Notes under the pieces: model-generated
What the model was told of the DNA's origin: nothing
What the model saw: only the letters and a program-made list of their open reading frames with translations
The model's database searches: none
Made by a program: the position numbers and the translations under genes
Shown here: positions 1 through 12,598 of the stretch, in pieces
How positions within the stretch are numbered: position 1 is the first letter of the stretch
Layout of the letters: each line of letters starts with the position of its first letter
Assembly: GCA_030562195.1 (NCBI GenBank)
Contig: CM060201.1
Location: 27,510,067 to 27,574,066, forward strand
Length of the DNA stretch: 64,000 nucleotides
Origin: Nipponacmea schrenckii
Lineage: Eukaryota; Mollusca; Gastropoda; Lottiidae
Reading direction: 5' to 3'

Positions 1-246
1 GCAGCAGTATTTTTCAATTCACAAAAACACACTAGCTAGTATTCAACAAAGAAATAAAAGAAAACTGTTGTCATGGAAGCAAATATGAGATTGGATGCAC
101 TCAAAGACTTTCACAACAGCCTTATTGCTGTGGTTTTTTTTTCAGTTTAGCCTCTGGTAACAGTTAATGAGGTCAGTTGACCAAATGCCTATTTTGTAAA
201 ATTGAATGTTTAAAAAAATGTGTAAAATACAAAAAACTTTTAACTC

Positions 247-309
247 ACCTAAATATGTTAACCTGTGTTTTTAACTATGGCCTTTGCCCACAAGACTGGC
301 ATGAGTTAC
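247..309 (-). CDS. Probable last exon of the mosaic gene
   Basis: After the kringle exon (phase 1, one base carried over), the only acceptor I found downstream that keeps frame is tttttttcag at 310-319 on the minus strand. It gives SNSCQSCGQRP and a TAG at 277-275. A GT donor-like site follows at about 246, so an alternative continuation beyond the window is possible. Assigned by splice phase only; no homology supports it. Confidence 0.45.
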
Positions 310-3300
310 CTGAAAAAAAGAAATGAAACAAGCAGAACAGAACAAAAATAATTTTAGGAAAAAAAAATCAACATCAGGGCTTCATTATTAGCATCCAAAT
401 TTTTTCATATTCTTTTTAAAAATGTTCATCAGAATAGATTACATGTACAAGAAAGATAAGTATAATATATACCGAATTATAGGCATAATAATAGATTATT
501 TTAAAAAATGAAACGCACTTTCAAACTTTCATAATGTAAACTGATAATCTTAAAATGCATTTCAATCTTCAACACATCTTAATTCTTAGTATGTCTATAT
601 ATTCATAGGATGAATGAATGAAAATTTCAAACACACTTCCTTAAAAGAAATGTCCAGTAAAAATAAACCCACTTATTAGAATTAAAATTATCAGTAATAT
701 CATAGGCCTCATAAATTAATTTGTAGATCAAAGGCAAACTAGGCCATAATAAGACAATATGAAGAGGCTTAGTCAGTAAAACATTGCTGTCAGTGATCAG
801 ACAGTTGCCACAAAACACTACTCATTTCATCCATGGTTTTCAAAGAATATAGACATACTAATACAATGACAACTATTTCAAAATTACAAAAGGAAACTTA
901 TCTAATAAAGCAAACACTTGCTGGAGGACGTAAATTCCACTCCTTTCCATTCCTTGCACTTCTTGCAGACGACACTGGACGAAGTGGGCCACAGTGTATC
1001 TCCTTTCAAAGATTCCCGCCTGCTTACGGCCACAATTCACTGTTTCCGACGAATATTTTCAGTGGGAAACAAAAATCCTCCCCTCTTCGAACATCCCGGA
1101 ACACAATAACAAGTTACAGGCATGATTCACGATCGCGTATTAGTGGAAGTATGGCTGTCAGTAAGCGTGATGTCGACTTCCGGGACCCTAGTCGGTGGCG
1201 CCATCTTCAGGGGCAGATAATTTGAGTTTGGTTCCCCATTGAAGTGATAAAAGTTTTAGTGGAATTGCAGGAACAAAAGACTTCTGGCTGAAAATTGGAA
1301 TGGTGTAAATTGGTGCTATATCTATGTTCCTGACATACATACATTTCTTAGAAAGCCTCTTTACAATCTCTTTAAATGTCATATTCTATAGGCATAAACT
1401 TTAAATTGATACGAAAATACTTACTGCATTCGACAAGTGGACAATATTCTGTTGTGCTATAGTCGTCGACGTAACACCATGGTTTTTCTTTGAGATTTCC
1501 TTCTGGATTTCGACAGTAATTATTTATAACAAAGCCAGGAAACGACCAATTTTCAACTTCTGGATGACCAAACCAATCTAGACACGATTTACCAGATATT
1601 GTGTAGTTCTGTTTTCCTATATAGTCCTTTCCGGAAGGTTCCAGTAAACATTCAACGCCTTCAAGAGACAATGAAAAATGTGTCTAAGATATGGACTAAA
1701 GTTTTAAAATACCCAAAATATTACCTGGGTTGTTTTGTACTTTACCAGATATGGTTTTTAACAATGCGATTGGAACCTAACAAGTGTTAACTTTTTACTC
1801 ACCTGTAGGGTATTGTTCTTGGGGACTGGGTTGATCTGTAAGAAAAACGTTAAAGAAGATTTGTATTCATGTTAAAATTTTACAGATACAGCCTGGTTCT
1901 ATTTGTAGATAGAAATGAGATAAAAAGGTTTGCCTGTTTCAGAATGTATCAGAATAAGCAAGTATATGACATCCAAATAAATTTATTTCTATGAACCTCT
2001 AACGTACTGTCAGTCTGATATCAATATTCTCACCATTATAACCTATGACGCCATGCCATAACTCTAAATAAAAGGAGCCAAACCGTCGTTAACTTAAGCC
2101 GAAAAATTCTCACACCCCTCCAGCATTAAATCTTAGACCGTGGACTTAAATTTATTCCGACTTCTAAATTACCTAACCTTGACGATTTCAACGGAATCTC
2201 AGTTGCACATACTTTTTTCGAAACCACCCTCCACGCGGTGCTAGAACAATGTTTATTCCTAAATCCACGTGGAAACCACCTATAACCGCTATCCATCCAT
2301 TATACAGCAAGACCCATAGAACTTAATATTCACCACAGTGTAGGCATAGCACCCTTTGTAGTTCCATTTAATACAACCAGTAATAAAGCAAGTAAGATAG
2401 TTCAAATCCATTATAAGTGTCTTCAAGAGAAATTTCCTCATGTCTATAATCAGAACTTAAATGACAACCTTCTTCATAGCAAACTAAAAACAATCTGTAC
2501 TTAACAGGTACTATACTTCTCGCCCTATTTTTTTCTAATTTAAAATCAGATGAGAAGAAAAACAGATCCAGATCCCAATTTCTCAATAAAATATTTGTTC
2601 CACCCTAGGCCTGTACATTTGGGAGATTCAATCCCTCCCTTCCCTGAAATCTAAATAAAAGGAGCAATTTTCACTGGGTTTTTTTGGAGCCCACTTTACT
2701 TCGTTTTGTAGGTCCAGAAATGGTGGGAACAAGGCGTTTAATTTGATATAATTGGCTTTAATTTCCGATTCAAGGGCCAATTTTGATTGGACAATATTTA
2801 TCTATGATACGTAATTCCTTCACCTATATTACCATGGTCTCGAGGAAGTAAGACAAATACGGGTGTGGTTTGGACACAATGATGATAATACAGCATTTAA
2901 CTTTTGCAGAATAGTCTGACATTTAAACAGTATCAGATATATTTTTATACTAACTCTTCATTGCGATTGTCATAAAAAAAATCAAAACATTAAAAGACCT
3001 AAGACCTAATTAAAACAAACTGCCATTTGAATTACAAAGTTGCCCTTACCTATTCCACAGAAATTATCTAATTGTGACCAGGTATTGTTTGGTAAGCAAG
3101 TGGACTGTGATGGACTGTTGAGTGTATTGATGAAATTAAAATTATGCAAACAATAATAACGAGCTATATCTCCACGCTGTAGAGTATTGGTTGCTGATTC
3201 GGCTCCATACAGAATTGGTGGTGAACCACAATCATTATAGTCCCCTTTAAAACAAGAACTTTTTATTGATTCCAGTTGTCATTCCTGATAGCTATACAAA

Positions 3301-6300
3301 GGTATACAGTGTCACAAATACCCTCGAGGATATGGTTTGTGCACCAACTTCATATCACGTTTTCCCTAATATATGTCCCAAAATACACCTAATCAATTAT
3401 ATTTATCAAAATTCTTTATTGGTGGAGATTCTATCAGACCCTTCATTCATGGGGGGGGGGGGGCGCCTATGCAATCCATTGAGTTGCCGCTTTAGAAACC
3501 CCACTTTAAAATCAGACTTTCCCTACTTGTACCTTCACTGGACTGGACTATTCTGGACAAAAGCAATTCGTTCAAAATACAAATTTTTCAAAAAGCAATG
3601 CAGAGAACCACAGATAGTTAGGCTTACCTTCATTATTCCTGCCAAATACATGTACTTCAGATATATTCAAAACACGGAAATTTTCATCTTCCGAGCCAAA
3701 ATCTGCGGTAATGTTTACTCCAAAGCCATGTACGGGTTCTTCGCATTCTGTGGTATACTCCTTATCATTCTCGAATGGGCCATTTAACGTTGAGCACAAC
3801 ATTTTGGTTTCCCTTGTCGTAGCAATAGATACGTTAATGTAAGTAGGACTTTCTGTAAGAAAATGTAGTAGTGTTGCTCTTTAAAAGGACACCTCTAAGA
3901 ATGACCGATCTTTCAGTACAAAATTATAGGAATCAATAGGGGCTTATCTACATAATAACAAAAACCTATAAAATAAAAATAAAAACAAATCTGTAAGAAA
4001 TTTTTGCCTGTAGAGTGAGCACAAACCAAATGTGAACGGACGAACGGACGAACCCCGAGAGGGCGATTACAATAAACGTCCAAAATATTTAAACGTATAC
4101 CACATCGAATCTTGCAAATGCCAATTAAAATTAGTCCAAGCTTTCGTTGTTTCTGGGGTATTTTTTTCCAATTTTGATTAGCTTTTATTCTTATTTAACC
4201 ATTTCAGTTTCAATAGAAACGTTTGTCAAATTAACCTTTTGAATTGAACTTACCTGCTTTAACAAATCAAATACCTTCACTCTTCCACAAAATCTCAGTG
4301 ATGTAGAGGGCAAACATTTGATTGGTTAAAAACAGGCTAGGTCAAAGGTTAATTTGGTTAAGGATACGTTGACGATTGTTCAAGAGCTCTGTTAGACCAT
4401 AACTGAACAGTACATAAAAAAACAGAATGAAAGTTTGGTCTATTTTCAATTAGACAGTTGCAATTACCTCTTACAACTTACCTCTTTGTCGCACAATGAA
4501 GACAACTTTATGTACAGTATAATTTTTGTCAGCTCCGTGGTACCTAGCCCATGATGGATACCTGGCCAGAGGAGACGCGTAAACAGTATTTATGTTGTTA
4601 TCAGATGTTGAAGTGGGTGTTTCATCCCAAATTAGTTCCTCTGGAATAAAAAAAGATAAAAAATAAAAGCAGTAGATGGTTTTGTTTTTATGTGAAGTAC
4701 TTTATATCTTACAGCTCTGTTACTACTTTATTTTCATAAAATGTTTTATAAACAATTTTATATATTCAGTTTGCTTAATCTTATATTTTAATGGGAGTTA
4801 AAATATATATTTAGGCTTGCATTGAAGAAAGAACAATATACATTGCATCATTCAGTTTGTACCAATGGGCTAAAAGTTAGTGATTATGACACTTCGCGGT
4901 TATAAACCCGAAAATAATTAATGTAATACGAAGAGTATACTTACCAAGACAATCAAAATCACCATAACGCCAACTGCCTAGTGAAACATCACATACAGCG
5001 GTCATTGTCGAATTGTCTAATATACATGTATAGGTCACCGTAGATCCAGGTAGAAACAGTTGCGGTGTCGTATCATACGTTGCACCAGGAATATTTTTGG
5101 GATTGCCACAGTTTACTAAAAAAAACATGATTTAAATGGGCCATGAATGTCCTAGAAACTTTTCCAAAAAACGGTCAATTGTTGAAACCCTAGAGATAGG
5201 CATACTGACATTACACCATAAACAAGTTTTTTACTACATGGATACAATATTTTACTATCAGAATTGTAACTCATTTTGGTCAAATAGCTTATTATGTTCT
5301 TATTTCATAATTTTGTCACTGTTAACTATTTGAAGTATTAACATTGCTAATTTCTCCATTATTCTTGGTTGTTATATATTTTGCTATATGTTTTATTGTC
5401 TCATTATGTCATCTGATGATAGCATGTGTAAACTGTATTGAAACATTATGTGTTTTGTAAACTTTAAAAAAAGGGATTTGTACCCCTCACTTATAAATGT
5501 TGTTCAAGTCTTAGAAAGAAGATTAGTTACGATTAGACGCATACGCTAGCATTATGAAGTGGTAGACAAAAGCTTTCTTGGCTGATTTCCTGGCAAGATC
5601 ACGACAGTTGACATCAAAGCATAGCTTTCTAGACTATAAAACTACCTTTAAGAACTATTATGTTTTTTAAAGCACACATCACTATTTAGTTTCCTTTATT
5701 TTCCATTTTGTAAGTGAGATCCAGTTAAAAATTAAATGACTTACGTTTACATTGAAGAGGAGTGTTTCTAAAAATTCCTTGAGAGCAGGTCAGTGAGTTA
5801 GCTCCACCAGTCTGTATGTGATTCATAAAACATCCATATTGAATGACACCTCCATGATGAAAAGAAGATGCGTTTGTCATTCTGTAAGAGTTAGGACTTG
5901 GTCTCGGATCAGGGCATTCTGAAAACCATTCCTAAGATAATTCTATATACATTTTACACTGTATTAAAATTCTCTACTGAATGAAACTTTAAAGGAATAC
6001 TACCTTTTAGATGGGATTACTAAAGAATAGAATCTCTATATAATTTGCTTCTAAGCTTGTTTCTAAATAACTTACTTAAATGGATAATTGTATGGATTTA
6101 ATTAGATTATAAAAATATTCTATCGTTTAGTCTTGACTCCAGGTAAGTTTAAATACTAATTCTAAGAAGTAGTATACCTTTAAAGCAATAAACCTGATGC
6201 CGATAGTGTTTATCGGGATAATAAAGATGATGCCGGGATAAAGATGATAATACTAAACAACACCTATGATTAGGTTCAGAAGGAGAGTTAACTAAGACCT

Positions 6301-9051
6301 TCTCTAAAACAACAAAACTGTTTGAAGATAACATTAATACGAGAAGAAAATAGGCTGTTTTATTCAATATTATATCGGATACCACAGTGCTGGTGCATTT
6401 GATGTTTCATTGCTCGTTTGTTAGAGATTGGAGGGAAGGAATTAACGCTCAAACTAACTTTGCTTCATTTGCATCTAAGGCAATTCGAAACAACATTTCC
6501 GTTGACGATGTACAACAATAATTGCCCGGGGTAAAACATACACACTCACACACAAAAAAAAATAAAAAAAAATTGATTTTCCCTTTATTTCAACATGTAA
6601 AGGAATTGGAAAGTCTTTGCTGGTCACTGAAGTGACCAAGTTCCCTGGAATGAATAAGTTTTAAAAATATACGTCCTAGCTATAACTTGTTTAGATATTT
6701 TATGAAAAATATCACTTTCTAGCAATACTTTCAAAATAGGTCCTTAATAGATCCAAATCTGCTACCTGTTTCAGAAATACATTATACATCACAAATGATC
6801 TGTTTCCAAAAATTCATGATGATAACTTTCTTTGAAATACTCGTTTCATATTTAAAAAATATCACCAGTTATACACGTTGCCAAAAATCCATAAAAATCC
6901 CGAAACTGGGTGGTCAGTCCCAAACAAAATTCCTAAATGGCGACCGATTGTGCGAGCGATTCCTACCGAATACATTGAACATTTTGTACTTCCATCAGCG
7001 TGTCAACATCCTGCTTACCTCAAAGATACTATCGATTTTGTAGAAAAACTTAAACAATTAGATGTACCTCCAAACGCCGTGTTCATTACATTGGATGTAA
7101 CTTCCATGTATACCAATATTGACAACAATGCCGGTTTAGACGCTGCCCGTAAAGCCTTTGAAAGGAATCCATGCGACGAAAGACCCGACAAAGAAATTTT
7201 AGACCTTTTAGAACTATGTTTAACACGTAATGACTTTACTTTTAATGGAAAAGCTTATCTTCTAGCATCTGGTACAGCTATGGGGAAACGCTTTGCCCCA
7301 AATTATGCAAACATCTTTATGGCCGAATGGGAGCGTGAAATATAAAATATTTCACCGTGCAAACCTTTTTTCTATAAAAGTTTTCTTGGCGATATTTAAA
7401 TATTTTGGACTGAATCATTAGATAATTTTTGGCAATATTTTGAAATTCTAAACAACCATCACCCTTCAGTAAAATTGACTGCTAGTAATTCGGAAACAAG
7501 TAGAGATTTCTTGGACACCACATTGTTCAAGGGTACCAATTTGTAAAAAATCAAAGAGTTGATATCAGAGTTTATTTTAAAGAAACAGATACACACAAAC
7601 TTTTATTCAAAACTTCATTTCATCCAAAACATACCTTTTCTGGCATTATGAAGTTACAAATCCTAAGATTTCATAGGATTTGTACACAACAGACCGATTT
7701 TGATCCGCGTGTAGACTTGTTTTCGATGAATTAAGAGAGGGGATATTCAAAAATATTCTTGCGCCAAATTAAAAACGACACTCTTTTCCAGCTTCAGAAG
7801 AAAAATGACCCCCCTCCTATTAATGGCTTTAGTTCAATACCGTGTGGAGTTTCTGTGTGTGGAACCTGCAAGCATATACGTATTTCCCGCTTTTTTTCAA
7901 ATAAGTGGACAGGCAAAACCTTCCTAATGAACGACCTACTTTCTTGCTGTGACCATAATTTGATATACCTAATTTCTTGTAAAAAATGCGATATCGAATA
8001 TGGTGGCGAAATTAAAAATGCGTTGCGGACCCGTTTAAATGGACATCGCTGTGATATCGTGCATGGCAAAGAGAGACCTATTGCGAACCACTTTAATATT
8101 CCCGACCACTCCATTGATGACCTATTGATTATGTCTATTGAATCTGTACCAACTTTTCCGAGATAGTTCATGAAATTGTTATACTAGTTTTCAGATAGTT
8201 CATATAAAAGTTCTACTAGTTTCATTTTTAAAAATATCACCAGTTATACCAGTTTCAAACAGTTCATTAAACTATTATACAAGTTTCAGATAGTTTATTA
8301 AACTATTATATTAGTTCCAGATAGTTTATCAAACTATTATATTAGTTTCAGATAGTTCATAAAACTGTTATACTAGTTTCAGATAGTTCATAAAACTGAT
8401 ATACTAGTTTCAGATAGTTCATATAAAAGTTCTACTAGTTCCAGATAGTTCATATAAAAGTTCTACTAGTTTCATATTTAAAAATATCACCAGTTATACC
8501 AGTTTCAAACAGTTCATTAAACTATCATACAAGTTTCAGGTAGTTTATCAAACTTTGTATTAGTTCCAGATAGTTTATCAAACTTTGTATTAGTTCCAGA
8601 TAGTTTATCAAACTATTATATCAGTTTCAGATAGTTAAACAAAACTGTGACATTAGTTTCAAATAGTTCATTAAATTGTAATATCAGGTTCAAACTGTTC
8701 ATTGAATTTTTAAACCAGGTTTAAATAGTTCATTGAATTTTTAAACCAGGTTTAAACAGTTCATTAAACTGTTCATTGAATTTTTATACCAGGTTCAAAA
8801 AGTTCATTAAACTGTTATTTCCAGACAGTTTACAAACATCACGCCATAAAACGTTATACGATTAGAAGATAAACGTCGTTCATCACGTAAAAAAAAAAAA
8901 AATGTAAAATTCTAAAACAACGCTCAAACTCTGTTTTTAATTTTTTTTTTAGAAAAATTATTTCCAAGAATATCTTACCTGTATCAGAAATTCCATTTGC
9001 ATACCAAAAGGCATGACATACAAATATCATTAACTTTTTACACACAAGCAT
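275..9051 (-). CDS. Secreted sushi / fucolectin-like / kringle mosaic protein (9 exons)
   Basis: Exons on the minus strand: 9051-8979, 5918-5745, 5115-4945, 4640-4482, 3852-3628, 3244-3050, 1835-1803, 1658-1425, 309-275. They sum to 1299 nt (432 residues plus stop), with AG acceptors and GT donors throughout. Residues 1-24 start MLVCKKLMIFVCHAFW, a signal peptide. Sushi 1 (about 26-82), sushi 2 (about 85-139) and sushi 3 (about 271-332) each have four Cys and the WxxxxxxC-type end. Exons 4-5 (about 140-267) resemble a fucolectin/F5-8C galactose-binding fold: YTVHKVVFIVR, then LNISEVHVFG. A linker follows, then a kringle (about 347-420) with six Cys, GKSCLDWF, NNYCRNP and KPWCYV. NxS/T sites are frequent. 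All junctions are phase 1, typical of extracellular domain shuffling. An innate-immune or matrix lectin role is inference. The order is unlike any vertebrate protein I know. The last exon (SNSCQSCGQRP, stop) is the least certain. Confidence 0.85.
900..1123 (-). pseudogene. THAP-type zinc-finger remnant, dead
   Basis: From an ATG at 1123 the minus strand reads MPVTCYCVPGCSKRGGFLFP and continues to RRKQ, then a stop (TGA at 1039-1037) where THAP domains carry a conserved Trp. Reading resumes in the same frame with SRRESLKGDTLWP and SSSVVCKKCKEW. The C-x-VPGCSKR...FLFP pattern is that of C2CH THAP domains, found in DNA-transposon transposases and in host THAP proteins. The Trp codon has become a stop and the expected C-x2-H end is not present, so this is a relic, probably of a transposon. 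It lies in the last intron of the mosaic gene. Confidence 0.55.
1244..1382 (-). repeat. Dispersed repeat next to the THAP remnant
   Basis: Starts with GTTTTAGTGGAATTGCAGGAA and ends with CCTCTTTACAATCTCTTTAAA (read on +, both under 21 bases apart from joins). The same two end blocks, in the same order and about the same distance apart, recur at 48484-48602. The end motif alone recurs at about 36226-36246 and 14958-14978 in reverse orientation. It may be the terminal part of the THAP-bearing transposon family. Confidence 0.5.
1425..1658 (-). CDS. Kringle-domain exon of the mosaic gene
   Basis: This single 234-nt phase 1-1 exon encodes one whole kringle: six cysteines in the family spacing, the central NNYCRNP and the KPWCYV motif before the last pair of Cys. 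The acceptor reads cttgaag and the donor GCA|GTAAGT. It is the most diagnostic exon of the gene. Confidence 0.93.
6860..8166 (+). mobile_element. Decayed Penelope-like retroelement (RT + GIY-YIG)
   Basis: At 6878-7342 an open stretch reads PKIHKNPETGW, KWRPIVRAIPTEYIEHFVLP, then FITLDVTSMYTNID and GTAMGKRFAPNYANIFMAEWE. These are the RT fingers and palm of Penelope-like elements, with the DVTSMYTNI motif. Further RT/thumb pieces follow in shifted frames to about 7740 (for example NNHHPSVKLTAS and KTSFHPKHTFSGIMKLQI). At 7759-8166 a GIY-YIG endonuclease follows: a Cys-rich CGTCKH, then LIYLISCKKCDIEYGGE and LRTRLNGHRCDI. The second Tyr-x-Gly reads YGG where YVG is usual. Several frameshifts and stops show it is inactive. 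It lies antisense in intron 1 of the mosaic gene. Confidence 0.88.
8165..8830 (+). repeat. 31-bp minisatellite
   Basis: About twenty imperfect copies of a unit near TTCAGATAGTTCATAAAACT followed by gttatactagt. Units drift from left (tight, 31 bp) to right (looser, with aaattg and caggtt variants). Interspersed twice (about 8226 and 8469) is aaaatatcaccagttatac, also present just upstream of the Penelope-like reading frame at about 6855, which links array and element. Confidence 0.9.
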
Positions 9052-12000
9052 TTTGAAATAAGACTCTCCAGAACTGGAGATAAAAATGAAATGAAAGTCT
9101 GAATCTGAGGCAATATTATTGACTGTTTTTACATAAAAACTGAATAATTTAGATTATGACAGAAGAAGATATAATACAGTGATTTTCGATCGATTACGTT
9201 TCTAAAAGAACAATTTTATTGAAAGAAAATAGTGTCTTTGATGCGTTACTTTTTTCAAACTTACAGCAAACGTACTTTAGGTACGAGCGACTTTCATATT
9301 GAAACATTTTTGTGCGTTTTGGTTGAAGGAATGTGAATAGAATCTTTCAGTCGTGGCCAGGGGAATTTTTAATACGAAAAAAAATTCTTAAATTTTATTA
9401 GACATAAAGATGTATTTATACCATTTCAAAATCTGAAAAAAATGTTCAAATTGTCAATGTAATAATTTAAAAGTAAGTATTAAGTTATTTCGAAGTGTGC
9501 AGAACATTTACAAACGACAGGTAAAATAAAAATAAAAACAGATAAGAACTGTATTTAAAAAATTCAAGAATAGATTGTCATGGATGATAAATACACGTTA
9601 ATTTCTAGCTATTATGTGTTGTTATTTATGTTGTCATATTTTTTCAAAGCAGGTACAAACTTAAATATTATCGTAAATAATTCCTATTTCAGTTGTACTC
9701 ATTTTAACTACCAGAAGTATATTTTGGAATAAAAACTGTATATATGGTTCAAATTTCATGAAAACTTTGTTAAAAATATTACAGTACATTTTACAAAATT
9801 ATAATGGCAACTTAAATGTCAGTTATTTAATAGAACAATAAACAACCGTATTTGCTTTAATATTGTTCAACACTAACTTATTGTAATACTATATTTAATA
9901 AGAACTGTATTTCCCTGTAAAATGATAAATACCATTCACCTTACTGTACAAAATCTTATTATCAAACTTTCATTTCGAAGATTTATTAAGGTTTAATTTC
10001 CGGTAAAAGAAAATATATTAAGATGTTATATTAGAAAATATTGAAATATTCTTTTGTGTTATCATTATAATATCAATGACATCTAAATATAAAATCGATA
10101 TTAAACATTATTAAGAATCACTATATTTTCATAAAAGAAGCTATATATATAGCTCGTAAGCACGTAATGAACGTATTGGTAATAAATCTCTTAAACACAA
10201 CATCAAAAGATATCAACCTAAATTAAATCTAGATGAAGGCCTGTATATCCCTAAAGCTTACGATATGTTTTAGTAACCCTTTTGATCCACCTCATGAACC
10301 CATGTTATGTAATTATCTTCTATCAATGGCTTCATTCTTATTGCATATATATGTACAGTTTCATTTTGTTAATATTCATTTTGCTGCTTGATAACGACAA
10401 GAAAACACTTGTTGAAACGTCGCAAAATAAACTCAGTAATTGTTATTCGATAAAACTTAGTTATTATTATTAGGTAATGAACGTATTGGTAATAAATCTC
10501 TTAAACACAACCTTTAACTACATTCGTTAACTGTGAGAACTACTGATTCCTCTTGATTCGTATTCGACAAAGAATAACTGGTTTCGAATCGATTAAAGTG
10601 TTTTTACTATTTTTAAGTAAAGATTGGTGTCAGATTTGTTGTTTTTTTAAACGGGTTTGGAACTGTTCTTCAGGATATGTGTAGTGTTATCTCGTAGTAG
10701 GCCTAACTATAAAAAAATTTATTTAAAATTATAGCTGCCATAACAACATCCTGTGCCTGCGTTCATTATTTCAGATTTGTTTCGAGAAAGAATGTTTTAC
10801 CTGTCGAATAATCTTTTATTTAAAAAAAATCAAATACAAATTATATATCAGCCAATATTAGTGTTTATAAAATTTTTACTTTTTAAGGGAAAGAACTCTC
10901 TTATAGATTATACCTCATTTGGACTCAGTCCAGTAAAAGATTTTATGCTAATGATTGTATCGAATTTAGTCCGTTCTAATTTTAGAAATCCTCTTTCTCC
11001 CTTCCTTCGGGGGTTTTTGCATGTCCATTTTTGACTAATTTTTGGTCTAGATTTGAAATTTGATGTCAGAAATTGCATTTTTTTTTCAGAATTTCTGAGA
11101 TAATGAGAAATTTAATTGGCGGAAGGTTATTTCTAAAAATAGTGGTTTTGTGTGCAGTGACAGTCAAGCGGATGTTGATAAAATGTAGTGGTTTACTTTC
11201 ATTTTGTTTAGTTCAAAATTTTCATGGTCATGCTATATTGAATTTAAGTATTGGCCTGGCTTTCATCTGACAGGAAAGTTTTCAACGAGATTTCTGGAAA
11301 AAGTTCTAGAAGGTTAAATTTTGTGATATAACACGGAAATAGATGGCAAATGAATTGGTGGACTGAGTCCATTTGCTTTTATTTAGTTTGTAACAATATT
11401 AGAGTTGCTTCTCTTGAATTCTATATATATTATTTCTGAACATATAAAATGTTATATTTATAACCTCCATTGACATATTAACTGTTGTAATGAAATATAT
11501 GCTATTAGTGCGTTTCAATTTAATCGATATCGTATCGCGAGTTGCTTGTCCCCTTTTTTTATCTTACATTTCCTAGTCCCCTTATGGACTATTATAAACA
11601 TTGTCCACGATGACTTCCTATTGTAAGACAATCACAATGATTGAAATATGAGTAGGACTTGACATTGAAATGGCATATAAATCATAAAATAAAAACTAGC
11701 GTTTCTTATAGTTAATGACTTCCCAATATCGTACCATTGCAAAATTTCCGTTTTCAGAGATAAATTATTGTTGAATTAGCCGTCATTTTGTATCATACGC
11801 ACAATCCATTTCCGAGAGTAGTTATACTAGTATAATTTAATAATTACATGCTTTTAGTACAGAAATCATGTTGAAGATCGAATATATCATATAAAACTAT
11901 TCTAATATTCAATTCAATAAATAAATCACGATTATTATTATCAATTATTTATAATAATAACTAATGTTTTTGTTTTAATGTTATCGATTGATGCAAATTT

Positions 12001-12594
12001 GAACGCATGACCTGCTTTGACAACCAATCAAATTGATTTTGAACAAAAAAATGGGGGATATTTCATATTTTCGAACTCCTTGGCAATCGGTCTAAAGTTT
12101 GCAATAATTAAACGTAACTAGGTGTTGACCTTAATGGACTATAGTGTGGATATGTGTAAAATGAGAATTTGGTTAATTGTATTGCGCAGTAAGTGCTTAA
12201 CCCATGAACCCTGTCTACACTGAGTCGAAAGAAAAGTGATTGTCTTCACCTTATAGGCAAAGTAGAATGAAGGGTTAGTGTAGCGAATCGACAACTCTAA
12301 AGTTTTGTGTATATGTTAACTTCAAGAGAACGACCCCCCCCCCTCTCCCCCTTGCAATGGGATTTGACCACTGTTTTTACTTGTGACAAATTCTTATTTC
12401 GAATTTTAATTCCTTTTCATTGAACTGGAGATGATACACACAGCGAATCGAGGCAAGTCTTTAGAGTACTGTATATTGAAGGAACGTCCCAAAATGAAGA
12501 GACCAGTTTCGGATCCCCACTGATATTGGATCTCCCTATTTAATTTGTTCTTCAATTCATCTACGAACGCTAACCTGTTCATCATACTTCTCCC
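9052..12594. other. Gene-poor stretch upstream of the mosaic gene
   Basis: Apart from the Penelope-like fragment at 10160-10515 I see no conserved coding sequence. Open stretches at 10753-11034 and 11073-11270 have AT-biased composition and no recognisable domain. A short inverted match (tggactcagtcca at about 10919 and tggactgagtcca at about 11360) brackets this part. Confidence 0.5.
10160..10515 (+). mobile_element. Probable Penelope-like 3' end with 37-bp direct repeats
   Basis: A direct repeat beginning gtaatgaacgtattggtaat occurs at about 10164 and again at about 10473, with about 37 identical bases. After the first copy a frame reads NERIGNKSLKHNIKRYQ, then GLYIPKAYDMF and a stop. The 3' part carries cgacaagaaaacacttgttg followed by aaacgtcgcaaaataaa, a tail style I associate with Penelope-like 3' UTRs. 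The second copy would start a tandem unit or a pseudo-LTR. Assignment is by resemblance only. Confidence 0.4.
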
Positions 12595-12598
12595 TTAA

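Noticed and set aside
833..1225. 130-codon open frame on the plus strand
   Set aside because: It overlaps the THAP-like remnant, which reads sensibly on the minus strand; the plus-strand product has no domain.
3266..3787. 173-codon open frame on the plus strand
   Set aside because: Antisense to the fucolectin-like exon of the mosaic gene, with a poly-G run translated as glycine. A shadow frame.
6149..6385. Open frame in intron 1 of the mosaic gene as an extra exon
   Set aside because: Exons 1 and 2 already join in phase around it, and no domain is visible.
7794..8171. 125-codon open frame on the minus strand
   Set aside because: Antisense to the GIY-YIG domain of the Penelope-like element.
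10753..11270. Two adjacent open frames
   Set aside because: Hydrophobic, AT-driven translations without motifs or starts in good context.
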